DNA from: JAUILH01 sp965230535
GTDB lineage: Bacteria > Bacteroidota > Bacteroidia > Flavobacteriales_D > JAUILH01
DNA length: 64,000 bases
Direction: 5' to 3'
NCBI GenBank assembly: GCA_965230535.1
Contig: OZ246009.1
Coordinates: 1,364,001-1,428,000 of the forward strand
The notes beneath the pieces are model-generated. The model did not search any database. It saw nothing but the letters and a program-made list of their open reading frames with translations, and had not been told where the DNA came from. Shown here piece after piece: positions 31,889 to 41,153 of the stretch. Each line of letters starts with the position of its first letter. Within the stretch, counting starts at the first letter, position 1. The translations under genes were made by a program, and so were the position numbers.

Positions 31889-31896
31889 CAAAGGTA
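31889..31896 (-). promoter_or_regulatory. Promoter -7 element of the methyltransferase gene
   Basis: On the minus strand this reads TACCTTTG, matching TAnnTTTG. It ends 4 bases before the ATG, so the transcript is probably leaderless or nearly so. Confidence 0.55.
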
Positions 31897-31899
31897 GTT

Positions 31900-33018
31900 T
31901 TAATCTTCACAAAGTTTTCTTACAGATTTCCATAAATCTTTATGCCCCATTCTTAACACTTGTTTCCAATCTCCGCAAGCTCCATTAGGATCGTCAGAAT
32001 AGTACTTACAATGTCCCCGGTTAAAATAAGCTTCCACATCTTCCTGATTGTCCTGAATGTACATGGTGTACTGTTCGGTCGCTTTTTGATATTCTCCTTT
32101 GTTTTGATAGACCATTGCCATGTTAAATCGGGCTTCCAAATGATCAGAATTGACATTGAGGCAATGTTTGAAATCCGAGATGGCCAAATCATAATCTTTA
32201 TTGGCTGCATAAGCCAAACCTCTGTTGTACCAGGCTTCAAGATCTGAACTGTCTTTCTTTAAATAATCAGTAAAGTATTGATAAGATTTGGCATAATCTT
32301 CCAGAGCCAGGTGGTTAAACGCCATTTGAAAGGTTGCAGTACTGTCATTTGGTTCGAGCTCTATGTATTTGCTTAGAAGTTCATTGGATTTACTATAGTT
32401 TCCCACTTCAGATAGATAATTACTCACATCATATAGCACAAGAGGATCATCAGGGGCAAGTTGATACAATTCTTTGTAAGCGTTGTGGGCCTTTTCGTAT
32501 TCCTCAACAATAAAGTAATGATTGGCTAACTCCAGCAGGACAGTAATTGTTTGTTGATCGGAGCAAAAGTGCAAGGCAGATTCATACCACTGAAGTGGCA
32601 CTCCGTCGTAGTCGTTGTGTTTGATATAGAGACGAGCTCGGGCTACATATACCTCACAGTTTTCCGGGTAGGCGTTGATATATTTATTGAGGATCTGACG
32701 AGCTTTGCTGTAATCGTTGGCTTCATCATATATTTGGGAGAGTAGGATAGGAGCTTTTTCGAATTGAGGAGATGTATTGATGAGTTTGTCAAGTAAGCTT
32801 GTAGCCGTGTCATCTTCCTCGAGTAAATAATGAGTTTCTGCAAGCAGGAAAGCAATGCTGTCGGACTTGGGATGTGCCTTGAGAAGCGTTTGAAGATGTG
32901 TTTTGGCCTCCTGATAATTCCCGGTTTCAAGAAGTCTGGTCACTGTAGTATCCAATTGTGCCTGCGTGTTCTTGAAACCAAGGAAACATATTAGGAAAAC
33001 GATCAGAGACAACTTCAT
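31900..33018 (-). CDS. Secreted tetratricopeptide-repeat protein (372 aa)
   Basis: After a signal peptide (MKLSLIVFLICFLGFKNTQAQ), about ten 34-residue TPR units cover the protein, for example LEAWYNRGLAYAANKDYDLA and EDVEAYFNRGHCKYYSDDPN. TPR proteins of this kind act as protein-interaction scaffolds in the periplasm or outer membrane. The last unit ends in LWKSVRKLCED. It is separated by 33 bases from the beta-barrel gene upstream and is probably co-transcribed with it. No specific partner can be inferred. Confidence 0.8.
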   Translation of the reverse strand: MKLSLIVFLICFLGFKNTQAQLDTTVTRLLETGNYQEAKTHLQTLLKAHPKSDSIAFLLAETHYLLEEDDTATSLLDKLINTSPQFEKAPILLSQIYDEANDYSKARQILNKYINAYPENCEVYVARARLYIKHNDYDGVPLQWYESALHFCSDQQTITVLLELANHYFIVEEYEKAHNAYKELYQLAPDDPLVLYDVSNYLSEVGNYSKSNELLSKYIELEPNDSTATFQMAFNHLALEDYAKSYQYFTDYLKKDSSDLEAWYNRGLAYAANKDYDLAISDFKHCLNVNSDHLEARFNMAMVYQNKGEYQKATEQYTMYIQDNQEDVEAYFNRGHCKYYSDDPNGACGDWKQVLRMGHKDLWKSVRKLCED

Positions 33019-33051
33019 ACCTGCCTCTGATACGTGACTATTTAAATATGG

Positions 33052-33756
33052 TTATGCTCGTTTCCCAAAATCGAGAATTTTCTGTCGTTTAGTACTAAAT
33101 TTTAAGCCCACATTGATGTTGTATTGGTACAATTTAGCTGAGCCCAAACCACTTTCAATCGAAGAGTTTAGGTCGTAGGATCTGGAGATGAACAGGGACA
33201 AACCAGAGATGCCATATTTTTTACTCTGACGTTTTTCCTTTTTGCTCACTTTTCCAAACTGAAATACCGTGCCTACTCCAAGATCTACTGATAAGTCTCC
33301 AAATGAAGCCAGGCTGGGATTGTCGGACCACTCCTGGTAATTTTGATCAATGGTAAATGCGTATCCAGGGCTTACAAGGCCATAAAATTTGAATCGCCTT
33401 TTTTCAGTTTCGGTAATTTTGTAACGAATCGGGATGGCTGCCCCAACTTTGTAGAACTCTCCCCAACTTGCGGTGGAAACGCCTTCAGAAAGTTGTCTGT
33501 AAGCATACGATTTAAATGAAAAGAATTCCAGCGCGAAATGTGGTTCCAATCGTCCTCTAAAACCCTCTTGTCGCTTGTGTTTCGGACCAAACATGATTCC
33601 AACATTACTGCCGGTTTGATAGTTTTTAAGATTGGCTAAAGAATAATTCGGTTTCCAGATGAGTTTGCTAAAGTTTGGACCTCCATAAACCTCAATGGTT
33701 TGTGCCTTTGCCAGACCAACCATAAGTACTGCACTCAACAATAATAGATGTTTCAT
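33052..33756 (-). CDS. Outer-membrane beta-barrel protein (234 aa)
   Basis: A signal peptide (MKHLLLLSAVLMVGLAKAQ) is followed by alternating strands typical of an eight- to ten-stranded outer-membrane barrel (IEVYGGPNFSKLIW, HFALEFFSFKSYAY, RFKFYGLVSPGYAF, LSLFISRSYDL, YNINVGLKFS). It resembles PorT/outer membrane beta-barrel family proteins of Bacteroidota. The neighbour at 33834-35081 has a related N-terminal layout. Confidence 0.7.
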   Translation of the reverse strand: MKHLLLLSAVLMVGLAKAQTIEVYGGPNFSKLIWKPNYSLANLKNYQTGSNVGIMFGPKHKRQEGFRGRLEPHFALEFFSFKSYAYRQLSEGVSTASWGEFYKVGAAIPIRYKITETEKRRFKFYGLVSPGYAFTIDQNYQEWSDNPSLASFGDLSVDLGVGTVFQFGKVSKKEKRQSKKYGISGLSLFISRSYDLNSSIESGLGSAKLYQYNINVGLKFSTKRQKILDFGKRA

Positions 33757-33833
33757 AAAGCTTGATTTTAGTTGAGTACAGATGGATCATAGGCATATTC
33801 ATTGGTTTTAAATGATAAGCCTTAGAGGTAACA

Positions 33834-35081
33834 TTACAAGCTCTTCTCTGCTTCTGGCTGTATGAATCCACCCCATTCCAAAACGTCAAAACCAGATCTG
33901 TCGAATGTCTTTAGTCGCTGAGGCTGTGGGAGAATACTTGCACTTGGATTCGGGGTAAACAACATATATACCCGGTTGGTGTTTTGTGGTTTCGGGCTGA
34001 CATCAATTTTGGCCACCAGATCACATTCTTCATTAATTAAGAAGCGAATGAAAGCACTTTTGTATTTGATGAGTTCTGGCATCCAATAAGTAATAAACTG
34101 CTCTTTTTCTTTGTCGTTTAAACCCAGAACCGTCATCTGAGATTCAATAAATTCCAGATAGTTTTCTTTCTGAACGACTGCTCCCTGTTCATAAATGAAA
34201 TCATCAAGATGCCCTGCATAGGTGCTTTCGAAGAAGATGTAGTCAAGAGACAAATCCCCATATTTGAGATCTCCATTCGTTTTGGCGGAAAAAGTAATGT
34301 CACGATCAAAGTGAGGGTAGGTATAAGTCAATTGTCCAACAGGATTTACGGTGAGAGTGATGGAGTCCAATTCATCTTCAGGATAAAAATAAAGTGCTGG
34401 TTTTTTTACAACTCTCATAGGTTGAGGAGCCCCCAGAATGACACCGAGTGTGAAGTTATGAGCGAGATAGCCTCCGGACACACCTAAGCTTTCCAAATCC
34501 TTTGAATTAATGGTAGCTCTATATCCAAAACTATAGCCTTTCAGCATAGAGCCTTTTCTTCTGGCGTATGGAACAAAGGCCTGAGGTTCGTAGGGAACTT
34601 TGCGAAAAACACTTCCCATTAGTCTCCTGTATACATTTATAAAACCTCCAAAAGTCCATCCAGAATGAACTGAATTTGATATCAAGCCCAATTCTTCTTT
34701 TTTCTTTCCAAACCTCAGATCAAGGCCGGCAAATGGGTTTATGACTATCTGTCGTTTCCCTTTAATGGCAAGGTTAAAATGAAAATATGGTGAAAAATTC
34801 AAAGAGCCATGAGGGTATACGTTTCCACTAGAAATGGGTGGTGCATAAAATGAATTGAGATAAGCCAGTGATGAGCCCAACCCAATATGTCTGAGTTTAG
34901 GTGAAAATCTTCTGAAAGTGGTTTTTAGATCCAGACCAAATGTAAACCCATGATTCAGATCAGATGTGTAAGATGGATCCCATTTTGATGAAGTGGAATT
35001 CAATCCACCAAAAAGAGAAAAAATGCCTTGCGATTGGCTGTTAACTGTAATGAATAAAAACGCTACAAGAAGAAGTCTCAT
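33834..35081 (-). CDS. Secreted/outer-membrane protein (415 aa) with barrel-like N-terminal half
   Basis: Signal peptide MRLLLVAFLFITVNSQSQG, then barrel-like strands (GIFSLFGGLNSTSS, LGSSLAYLNSFYA, FSPYFHFNLAI, INPFAGLDLRFG) in residues about 20-220. The C-terminal half (from about 225, ALYFYPEDELDSITLTVNPVG) looks like a separate soluble domain with a WE/Y-rich core. I recognise no family. It shares orientation and spacing with the 234-aa barrel, with which it may form a pair. Confidence 0.6.
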   Translation of the reverse strand: MRLLLVAFLFITVNSQSQGIFSLFGGLNSTSSKWDPSYTSDLNHGFTFGLDLKTTFRRFSPKLRHIGLGSSLAYLNSFYAPPISSGNVYPHGSLNFSPYFHFNLAIKGKRQIVINPFAGLDLRFGKKKEELGLISNSVHSGWTFGGFINVYRRLMGSVFRKVPYEPQAFVPYARRKGSMLKGYSFGYRATINSKDLESLGVSGGYLAHNFTLGVILGAPQPMRVVKKPALYFYPEDELDSITLTVNPVGQLTYTYPHFDRDITFSAKTNGDLKYGDLSLDYIFFESTYAGHLDDFIYEQGAVVQKENYLEFIESQMTVLGLNDKEKEQFITYWMPELIKYKSAFIRFLINEECDLVAKIDVSPKPQNTNRVYMLFTPNPSASILPQPQRLKTFDRSGFDVLEWGGFIQPEAEKSL

Positions 35082-35109
35082 GTAGCAATTTATGAAAATC
35101 TGAGGATTA

Positions 35110-35721
35110 TTAATGGCTGCTTTTGGTCAACACCCCATTTTCAAAGTACTCGTATGTAAGAATATTCCCGGATTTATCGTAAACAGAATGCATGCCTTCT
35201 TTAACGCCATTTACAAATTTACCTTCCTGGTAAATCTGACTTCCTTTAGGATAGAAGGAACGGCAGTAGCCATCAAACAATTTTCCGTCGTAGTAGGCCA
35301 TAAACTTTTCGTCAACTTTTTTGTACTCGATTTTGTTGCAATCGCAATTAGTTGAAAGTTCCTTACGCTCACCATTTTCATAATCGTATTGAGTGATGAG
35401 ATCTCCAAAGTTGTTGTAGTACTTAATCCATTGAATTGCCCCTTGAAGGTAAAGGCGTTCTTCATATTTGTTGCCATTGGCTTTGTTATAAGAATGGCAT
35501 TTCCCGTTGAAGGTAGTATCCTTAAACTGAGCGATACCGGCCTCATCAAAAGCTAATAAATCACACTGACAGGTGTCCAGCTTTTCATGACTAATCTCCT
35601 TTTCACCAGAATCGGAATCAGTGTCAATTGTTTTGCCATCATCCCATTCTTTATCATTATCTTTTTTGCCGCCACAAGAAGCAATTGCAACGCACAGAAA
35701 AATCAATCCCAAATACTTCAT
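35110..35721 (-). CDS. Lipoprotein with MORN/YwqK-like repeats
   Basis: MKYLGLIFLCVAIASCGGKK is a lipoprotein signal. The mature part has repeats of the YwqK/MORN type: FNGKCHSYNKANGNKYEER, IKYYNNFGDLITQYDYENG, FDGYCRSFYPKGSQIYQEG, KEGMHSVYDKSGNILTYEY. Despite the database name YwqK antitoxin, such proteins in Bacteroidota are generally not proven antitoxins. The start overlaps the NlpC/P60 gene by 4 bases, so the two are coupled. Confidence 0.7.
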   Translation of the reverse strand: MKYLGLIFLCVAIASCGGKKDNDKEWDDGKTIDTDSDSGEKEISHEKLDTCQCDLLAFDEAGIAQFKDTTFNGKCHSYNKANGNKYEERLYLQGAIQWIKYYNNFGDLITQYDYENGERKELSTNCDCNKIEYKKVDEKFMAYYDGKLFDGYCRSFYPKGSQIYQEGKFVNGVKEGMHSVYDKSGNILTYEYFENGVLTKSSH

Positions 35722-36194
35722 TCAAATACTCTTTTTACTTTCACAAACCGCTTTGGGTAACCACTTTTATAGTAATCTGTAATCACCACACCATAGTGCC
35801 GCTGCGAACTGGAACAGTGTATGAATTTAAGATTATTCTCTTCGTTTTCAAGGATGATACCAACATGTCCCACGCTTCTGTCGTTGGGATTCGTACCTCT
35901 GAACAAAATCATATCTCCCTTTCGGGCATCTTTTAATGCCACATCAACACCACAATTAGATAAACCTGATGAACTTCTTAAACAAGTGACGCCAACGTGC
36001 TTGTACGCATAATTTGTAAAACCAGAACAATCAAAACACTTTCCGGGAGAGCAGGCTCCCCATTTGTAGGTCACGCCAATCTGACTTTTGGCGTATTTTA
36101 TGACGGTATCAGCTTTGCTTTCCCAAGACAGAGTATCTTGCGATTTGCAAATAAAAGACCATCCAAGGCAAAAAATCAATAGAGCAATTCTCAT
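35718..36194 (-). CDS. NlpC/P60-family secreted peptidase (158 aa)
   Basis: After a signal peptide (MRIALLIFCLGWSFICKS), the domain shows DCSGFTNYAYKHVGV with the catalytic Cys, GDMILFRGTNPNDRSVGHVGIIL with the catalytic His and a polar third residue later (RHYGVVITDYY). This is the NlpC/P60 order for a D-glutamyl-meso-diaminopimelate peptidase of peptidoglycan. GACSPGKCFDCSG adds extra cysteines. It is coupled to the YwqK-like lipoprotein. The promoter at 36199-36206 gives a very short leader. Confidence 0.8.
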   Translation of the reverse strand: MRIALLIFCLGWSFICKSQDTLSWESKADTVIKYAKSQIGVTYKWGACSPGKCFDCSGFTNYAYKHVGVTCLRSSSGLSNCGVDVALKDARKGDMILFRGTNPNDRSVGHVGIILENEENNLKFIHCSSSQRHYGVVITDYYKSGYPKRFVKVKRVFE

Positions 36195-36198
36195 GCTG

Positions 36199-36206
36199 CA
36201 AATTTA
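36199..36206 (-). promoter_or_regulatory. Promoter -7 element of the NlpC/P60 gene
   Basis: On the minus strand this is TAAATTTG, matching TAnnTTTG, ending 4 bases before the ATG at 36194. Confidence 0.55.
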
Positions 36207-36246
36207 CATAACTTGTTTCTTTTCAGGATTTGATCATTCAATTATT

Positions 36247-37173
36247 ATGAGAAAACTAAGTCTATGTGTTTTTATAGCTGGTATAAGTGCGCTTTCATGC
36301 AGTGAATCGATTGAACAGGTGCCTCAAAAAACTCAACTCACATCAACTCCCGAAAAAAAAGACGTTGAGGTAGAGGAGGCTCCGGTCGAAGAAGCTCTGC
36401 CTCCAATAGTGATTGAGAGAGACTCCATTGTGAAACGTCTGAAACATAAGATTAACAATGGAGAGCCCCTTGTGGTGCATGCATTGGTGCCACTGTGTGA
36501 TAATGTCAATCAGGGAATCGTTCCTGTTGCAGAGCACTTAGGTAGAGGACGTGATCTTAGGGGGAATTTATATTGGGCTTGTGGACATGGCATGAAGGCT
36601 TATTTTAAAAATAGACACGGTTGGCGTCATGTACAATCAGATTCGATAGATAGTGATGTAATTTTAGAACGCTCCGTTTTCGTAAAAACTTTTCCTAACA
36701 GAGCCAAAGTTTACCTGGTTTGTGATGCCTATGCGGGTGATCAAATGAAACCATGTTTAGAAAACTACTTTGCGTATTTGTCGGGTAAATTCTATTCTGA
36801 GTTGCCCTTAAAGAACGACACAATTCCGTTTCGAGGAGGCGCAGATCTGATCGTATTTAATGGTCACAACGGATTAATGGATATGGGACTTGATGTAGCG
36901 CAGGTGAGGAAGGCTTCATATAAAGAGGGCATGAGTATTTCCTGTTCATCGAATTACTTTTTTCAGGAATATTATGCTTTAACCGGGAGTCATCCTTTGG
37001 TTCATACGACGGGCTTGTTATATCCGGGGGCATTCATTGTAGATGATGTATTGACTCAATGGGCACAGCTGAAAGATCCCGAAAAATGCAGGGTTGCTGC
37101 AGGTGAAGCCTATCACAGAGAAATGAAATGTGGCAGAAGAGGCGGAATTAATCTATTTAAAGGGGGATGGTAA
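36247..37173 (+). CDS. Lipoprotein of unknown function with a possible clan-CD-like peptidase core
   Basis: The ATG at 36247 gives a lipoprotein signal (MRKLSLCVFIAGISALSCSE); the longer frame back to 36088 has no signal and crosses the neighbouring gene. After an acidic linker comes LVVHALVPLCDNVNQGIVPV, KVYLVCDAYAGDQMKPC, then ADLIVFNGHNGLMDMG with His207 and EGMSISCSSNYFFQEY with Cys233. A hydrophobic strand, GH, then a second strand ending in Cys is the order of clan CD peptidases, but the spacing of 26 residues is short. The gene overlaps the next by 7 bases. Function unknown. Confidence 0.6.
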   Translation: MRKLSLCVFIAGISALSCSESIEQVPQKTQLTSTPEKKDVEVEEAPVEEALPPIVIERDSIVKRLKHKINNGEPLVVHALVPLCDNVNQGIVPVAEHLGRGRDLRGNLYWACGHGMKAYFKNRHGWRHVQSDSIDSDVILERSVFVKTFPNRAKVYLVCDAYAGDQMKPCLENYFAYLSGKFYSELPLKNDTIPFRGGADLIVFNGHNGLMDMGLDVAQVRKASYKEGMSISCSSNYFFQEYYALTGSHPLVHTTGLLYPGAFIVDDVLTQWAQLKDPEKCRVAAGEAYHREMKCGRRGGINLFKGGW

Positions 37174-37871
37174 GAGCCTGTTTGATCATCCTCATGGGGT
37201 TATGTAGTCCATTGTTTGGGCAGGAAGAATCTTGCCGGATCAACAGAGAGGTTTCTGGTTCTTATGCTCAGAAAAAACAAGAAGCAGGTCGATTAAAATA
37301 TACCTGGCGTCAAAAATATAGGTCCGCAAATGATCAACAAAAAGATCTGATTTTGGATTCAGCGGGTCTGGCTTTTAAGGATTTTTTGTGCAATGATATT
37401 TTACCACATTGGTATGGTACGGTATGGGCATTTGAGGGGCATACATCAGTTCCCAACCAGGGAGAAGTGGCATGCGGTTATTTGGTGTCGACTTCATTGT
37501 TGCACATGGGAGTGAATATTAATCGATATAAAATGGCGCAACAGGCACCAAAAGGGGAAGCCAAGACTGTTTTTTGTGGTAAAACGCCCGTTCAACTTCA
37601 TCAGGATACTTGCTGGAGATACTTTAATCATTTGGATGAAGGCTTGTATTTTGTGGGACTCGATAATCACGTGGGTTTTTTGAATGTTAAGAAAAATGAC
37701 ATTGAATTCATTCATTCCAATTATTCGGGAGAAACGTGTGTCATGGCAGAATATGCTTTGTGTTCCGGACCGTTTAATTGGTCCATGAATTTCTATCTGG
37801 CCCCCATTTCGGGAAATAGAGAATTCATCAGAAAGTGGCTTTTGGGAGAAACTTTTACAATCTATAAATAG
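37167..37871 (+). CDS. Secreted protein, partner of the preceding lipoprotein (234 aa)
   Basis: Residues 1-18 form a signal peptide (MVRACLIILMGLCSPLFGQ). The mature protein contains YGTVWAFEGHTSVPNQGEVACGYLVSTSL, with a possible Cys nucleophile, and LDNHVGFLNVKKNDIEFIHSNYSG, with a possible His, reminiscent of cysteine-peptidase folds of the NlpC/P60/CHAP type. This is suggestive only. The coupled start (7-base overlap) suggests that the two proteins work together. Confidence 0.55.
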   Translation: MVRACLIILMGLCSPLFGQEESCRINREVSGSYAQKKQEAGRLKYTWRQKYRSANDQQKDLILDSAGLAFKDFLCNDILPHWYGTVWAFEGHTSVPNQGEVACGYLVSTSLLHMGVNINRYKMAQQAPKGEAKTVFCGKTPVQLHQDTCWRYFNHLDEGLYFVGLDNHVGFLNVKKNDIEFIHSNYSGETCVMAEYALCSGPFNWSMNFYLAPISGNREFIRKWLLGETFTIYK

Positions 37872-37945
37872 ATTATTCACCCACTTATCCGGATCGTTTT
37901 CTAAGTCTGCTTTGCGGCTAACATCTTTTTTAAAGATGTTGCAGT

Positions 37946-38950
37946 ATGAGTAAACTAATCATATTCGTGATGATGCTAGGATTTGTGGGCAATGTATTAG
38001 CTCAAATCAGGCATGCAGAAACCAGCACATGGGGTGTTTTTTACAAAAATATCATGCGGGGTAAGTATTCATACACGGTGTCAGATTATGGCTTAATGCC
38101 TGGCATAAAGAGAATCACGGATTACCATGGTTCACCACAAGTAACCTCAGTCCCTCAGGATTATACTATTATCACCGAATTTTCCAAAACAGGAAAATTG
38201 ATGAGTACCAGAATGAATGGGTATCATTTTAATCAGAAAGACACACTGATTTATGATGTTGATGACCGTTTGTTAAAAATCATCCAATTCATGGGAGGTG
38301 ATAGTGTGGTCTATACTTATGATCAATCTGGGAAACTCGATAGGAAAGAGCACTACTTTCCTTTTAAAAATGAATTTCTATACTCAACCAGATTTATATA
38401 TGAGCAGTTGGGAGATACGCTCACGGTATATGAGATTCAGGACAAATATGTAAGGTCTCGTTCCAGTGAGCCTGAAAGTACTACTTGGCAATTTGTATTG
38501 AATGAAAATGATCAGTTGGTATTTGAAAAAAAGAGTGCCGGGTATAATGGTTGGCCACAGTTTAACACTGTAAAGTACAGTTATGACTCCTCTGGAGATC
38601 TTGTTATGAAAAAATCATATAATGATACGGCATTGCGTGCTGTCGTGAAATACGAGAATGATGCGGAAATAGAATCGTTACATTACGTTCCACAACACAA
38701 TGGTGAGATTGTGAAATATCATTTTAAATATGCATACAAAAAAGATTCTTTACGAGAAGTAATTCAGATGAACGATGAAAAAGAAAAGTGGCGCCGACAT
38801 GTTAATCCATCTCATTTCGGAATCCCCGACCGGGCTTATTACAGCAGACATGCCTACAAAAAACGAACTCAGGATAGTATAGAGGAATTGCCCCCAATTG
38901 GAGAACAAATACTTCAAAGATTTAGCACTGTGAGCTTTACTTATTATTAG
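37946..38950 (+). CDS. Secreted protein with YD-like repeats (334 aa)
   Basis: A signal peptide (MSKLIIFVMMLGFVGNVLAQ) precedes strand-rich repeats of the YD/Rhs style: LIYDVDDRLLKIIQF, SVVYTYDQSGKLDRKEHYF, TVKYSYDSSGDLVMKKSY. The region is too short for an Rhs shell. Probably a periplasmic or surface beta protein. Function unknown. Confidence 0.6.
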   Translation: MSKLIIFVMMLGFVGNVLAQIRHAETSTWGVFYKNIMRGKYSYTVSDYGLMPGIKRITDYHGSPQVTSVPQDYTIITEFSKTGKLMSTRMNGYHFNQKDTLIYDVDDRLLKIIQFMGGDSVVYTYDQSGKLDRKEHYFPFKNEFLYSTRFIYEQLGDTLTVYEIQDKYVRSRSSEPESTTWQFVLNENDQLVFEKKSAGYNGWPQFNTVKYSYDSSGDLVMKKSYNDTALRAVVKYENDAEIESLHYVPQHNGEIVKYHFKYAYKKDSLREVIQMNDEKEKWRRHVNPSHFGIPDRAYYSRHAYKKRTQDSIEELPPIGEQILQRFSTVSFTYY

Positions 38951-39011
38951 AGTCCAGCCACAAGTCTGAGCAATAAAAAATGTATTTTAGTTCTTAATTG
39001 CTCAAGAACTC

Positions 39012-39578
39012 ATGCGTAAATATTTAATCTATAGAGGGTTGATGCTGATTCTGTTACTCCTGATTCAGAACAGTTGTAAGAAGGGAAAAAACAACCCTGA
39101 ATCCTGTAATGGAAAAAATACCAGACGAGAGGTAAAACTGGCTAGTGATGAAGCAGCCAATCAAATAGATATGCAGGCCATTACCACTACGGTCGATTCA
39201 ATTGGGAGTATTGATGTTGGAAAAGTGGATTCAGATTCGAAACGTCAGGAGATCGAGAAAAAGGTTTTCACCATCACAGCTACAGTGCACAAACTTAGCA
39301 AGCACAGAGATGGTGACTGGAAAGTAAAATTAACCGATGGCAATGATAAATTCGTTAACTGTGAAGCGCCGAATACCGGATGTGAGTATGTGGGGACTTC
39401 TCGCTTCAAAACAGAATTATCTGATGTGAGAGCCTGGATTGAACAAAACAAAGACGACCTAAAGGGCAAGACCGTTACCATAACAGGTGTAGCCTTTATT
39501 GATATCGATCACAAATTTCCAAGAAATGCGGCAGAGAACGAAATTGAACTCCATCCAATTCTGAACATTCAATATTAA
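39012..39578 (+). CDS. Lipoprotein with OB-fold-like C-terminal domain (188 aa)
   Basis: The lipobox is IQNSCKK, with Cys22. Residues about 85-185 read ITATVHKLSKHRDGDWKVKLTD, then KGKTVTITGVAFIDIDHKF, a strand order typical of tRNA_anti/OB-like domains found in periplasmic proteins. Ligand unknown. It is convergent with the 39575-40339 gene, overlapping its end by 4 bases. Confidence 0.6.
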   Translation: MRKYLIYRGLMLILLLLIQNSCKKGKNNPESCNGKNTRREVKLASDEAANQIDMQAITTTVDSIGSIDVGKVDSDSKRQEIEKKVFTITATVHKLSKHRDGDWKVKLTDGNDKFVNCEAPNTGCEYVGTSRFKTELSDVRAWIEQNKDDLKGKTVTITGVAFIDIDHKFPRNAAENEIELHPILNIQY

Positions 39579-40339
39579 GACCTTCGCTTAACTCTGTTTT
39601 TTGAAATGGGCTTGGAGGTGGTCCCCTCAGGTAATGTCAGGCTTCTTTCAATTTGGATTTCATAAGAAACCGATCCATTTTCGAAACGCGAAAAACCATG
39701 GTGTGCACCAAAAATTACTTTTAATCCAAAGTACTCAGAGCTTTCTTCATCTTCTCCTAGCGGAATTTCAATGCTTGTCTTACCGTAACTATTAACGGCC
39801 TGTTCATCCACAATTAAGAATGAGAATTCTTTTTGGCTGCCAGCACCTCTGTTAAAATAAGTGATCAGCGTATCTCCGATTTGAAGTCCGTCCAAATCAA
39901 CATAGGCAATGGTGCTATATCCCTCTGTACCGGATTCTGCATTCTCTTCTTCAATTTTTGCATTGATAGGTGTGTCAGGATCAATATCGTACATCAAAGA
40001 CTGAGGTCTTTTATTTAAACGGTCACCGTAGGTAGAAACCCCGGGAGAATAATGATCGTTTAACTGAGATCTGAAACGATCCTTCTGATTGATAAGAGTG
40101 ACCACCTCTTTTACATCTCTATCACTGATTACAATATTCTCAACGAAAGTTGAAATTTCTTCCTGGTCGTAACGATTCGCATAACGCGTAATCTTTTTCT
40201 GACCATTCATTTTAAGGAAATAAGAAACGGCATCAGACTGCTTGCTTTTGGCCTTCCAAAAAGTCAGTCTTTTATCATCATCGTCCGTTTGGGTAGTTAG
40301 TAGTAGTGGGAAGATAAATAAATAAGCCAGTGCTTGCAT
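39575..40339 (-). CDS. Secreted protein of unknown function (254 aa)
   Basis: A signal peptide (MQALAYLFIFPLLLTTQTDD) precedes a charged helical part, then beta strands (GYSTIAYVDLDGLQIGDTLI, KEFSFLIVDEQAVNS). A basic end, RVKRRS, follows the strands. No family recognised. It is followed by the OB-fold lipoprotein gene in convergent orientation. Confidence 0.55.
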   Translation of the reverse strand: MQALAYLFIFPLLLTTQTDDDDKRLTFWKAKSKQSDAVSYFLKMNGQKKITRYANRYDQEEISTFVENIVISDRDVKEVVTLINQKDRFRSQLNDHYSPGVSTYGDRLNKRPQSLMYDIDPDTPINAKIEEENAESGTEGYSTIAYVDLDGLQIGDTLITYFNRGAGSQKEFSFLIVDEQAVNSYGKTSIEIPLGEDEESSEYFGLKVIFGAHHGFSRFENGSVSYEIQIERSLTLPEGTTSKPISKNRVKRRS

Positions 40340-40379
40340 ACTAATTGGTTTTGATTTGGTCGTTAAAATCCAGCAACAA

Positions 40380-41051
40380 TTATTCCACTATTTCATAATC
40401 ATCAAAGTCATCATCATTACTATGGTTGTCATGATTCCCAATGTGTTGATCACGGTCTAAAGGATCATCATTCTGATCACGACCAGAGGTCAACTTTTGG
40501 GTTTGAACAATTCCTCTGATGAAAATATTCAAGAGAAAAAATACGCCAATAAATTTAATTATCCAACCGATAACAGGAGTTTCTTTAATGTCTACAATCG
40601 CCGTCATGAACCAACGATTTACACCATTGTCAATAATTTCAGGTACCATAATACAGGCCGCATACAAAGCCAGTGTTCCCAAAAGATAAATGGTATCAAG
40701 GGTTTTGTTACGTCTATCCGTATTCAAACTAAAGTTGTTAAAACCTCTTTGGAATCGCATTTTGAACTGCTGTTTCTCTTGTTTGCTCACAAGGTATAGG
40801 TATAGCATAATGAGTCCGGCAATCTGAAACCCATAATGAGTAACCCCAGTGGAAGTGACTCTTTCCAAAACAACCATGGCACTTAAATTGGCCAGTAAAT
40901 AATAGTTGGCACTTTTCAGTAAATTCTCTTCAAAAATACCTTTCCGTTCACCAGCCGTTAACAGGTTTAATATCAGCATAAAGAAGCCCCAAATCAGGCT
41001 CAATATGATGAACACAATTCCCATGTCAAACAAAAATCCCAAGAGTTTCAT
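40380..41051 (-). CDS. Multi-pass membrane protein (223 aa)
   Basis: About five hydrophobic segments: residues 10-30, 45-62, 70-88, 125-140 and 165-182, with short loops. The C terminus is acidic and His-rich (RDQHIGNHDNHSNDDDFDDYE), possibly metal-binding or disordered. Function unknown. It is divergent from the ABC-F gene, sharing a 100-base intergenic region. Confidence 0.6.
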   Translation of the reverse strand: MKLLGFLFDMGIVFIILSLIWGFFMLILNLLTAGERKGIFEENLLKSANYYLLANLSAMVVLERVTSTGVTHYGFQIAGLIMLYLYLVSKQEKQQFKMRFQRGFNNFSLNTDRRNKTLDTIYLLGTLALYAACIMVPEIIDNGVNRWFMTAIVDIKETPVIGWIIKFIGVFFLLNIFIRGIVQTQKLTSGRDQNDDPLDRDQHIGNHDNHSNDDDFDDYEIVE

Positions 41052-41130
41052 GCCGTAAAGATAGCCATCTTATTAAACGGATGTCTGCCAAGTTTATCTA
41101 CAAAAGATATGGTGTTCAACATTGATTGAG

Positions 41131-41138
41131 TAAATTTG
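41131..41138 (+). promoter_or_regulatory. Promoter -7 element of the ABC-F gene
   Basis: TAAATTTG matches TAnnTTTG and ends 15 bases before the GTG start at 41154. A TTG start at 41136 would lie inside this element, which argues for the GTG. Confidence 0.6.
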
Positions 41139-41153
41139 CGCAAAATTTCAACT

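Noticed and set aside
35110..35721. Antitoxin of a toxin-antitoxin pair (YwqK name)
   Set aside because: It has a lipoprotein signal and MORN-like repeats, and the adjacent gene is an NlpC/P60 hydrolase, not a toxin.
36088..36246. N-terminal extension of the 36247-37173 protein
   Set aside because: It has no signal peptide and crosses the opposite-strand NlpC/P60 gene; the downstream ATG gives a proper lipoprotein signal.
41136..41153. TTG start of the ABC-F gene
   Set aside because: The TTG lies within the TAAATTTG promoter element; GTG 41154 fits family N termini better.
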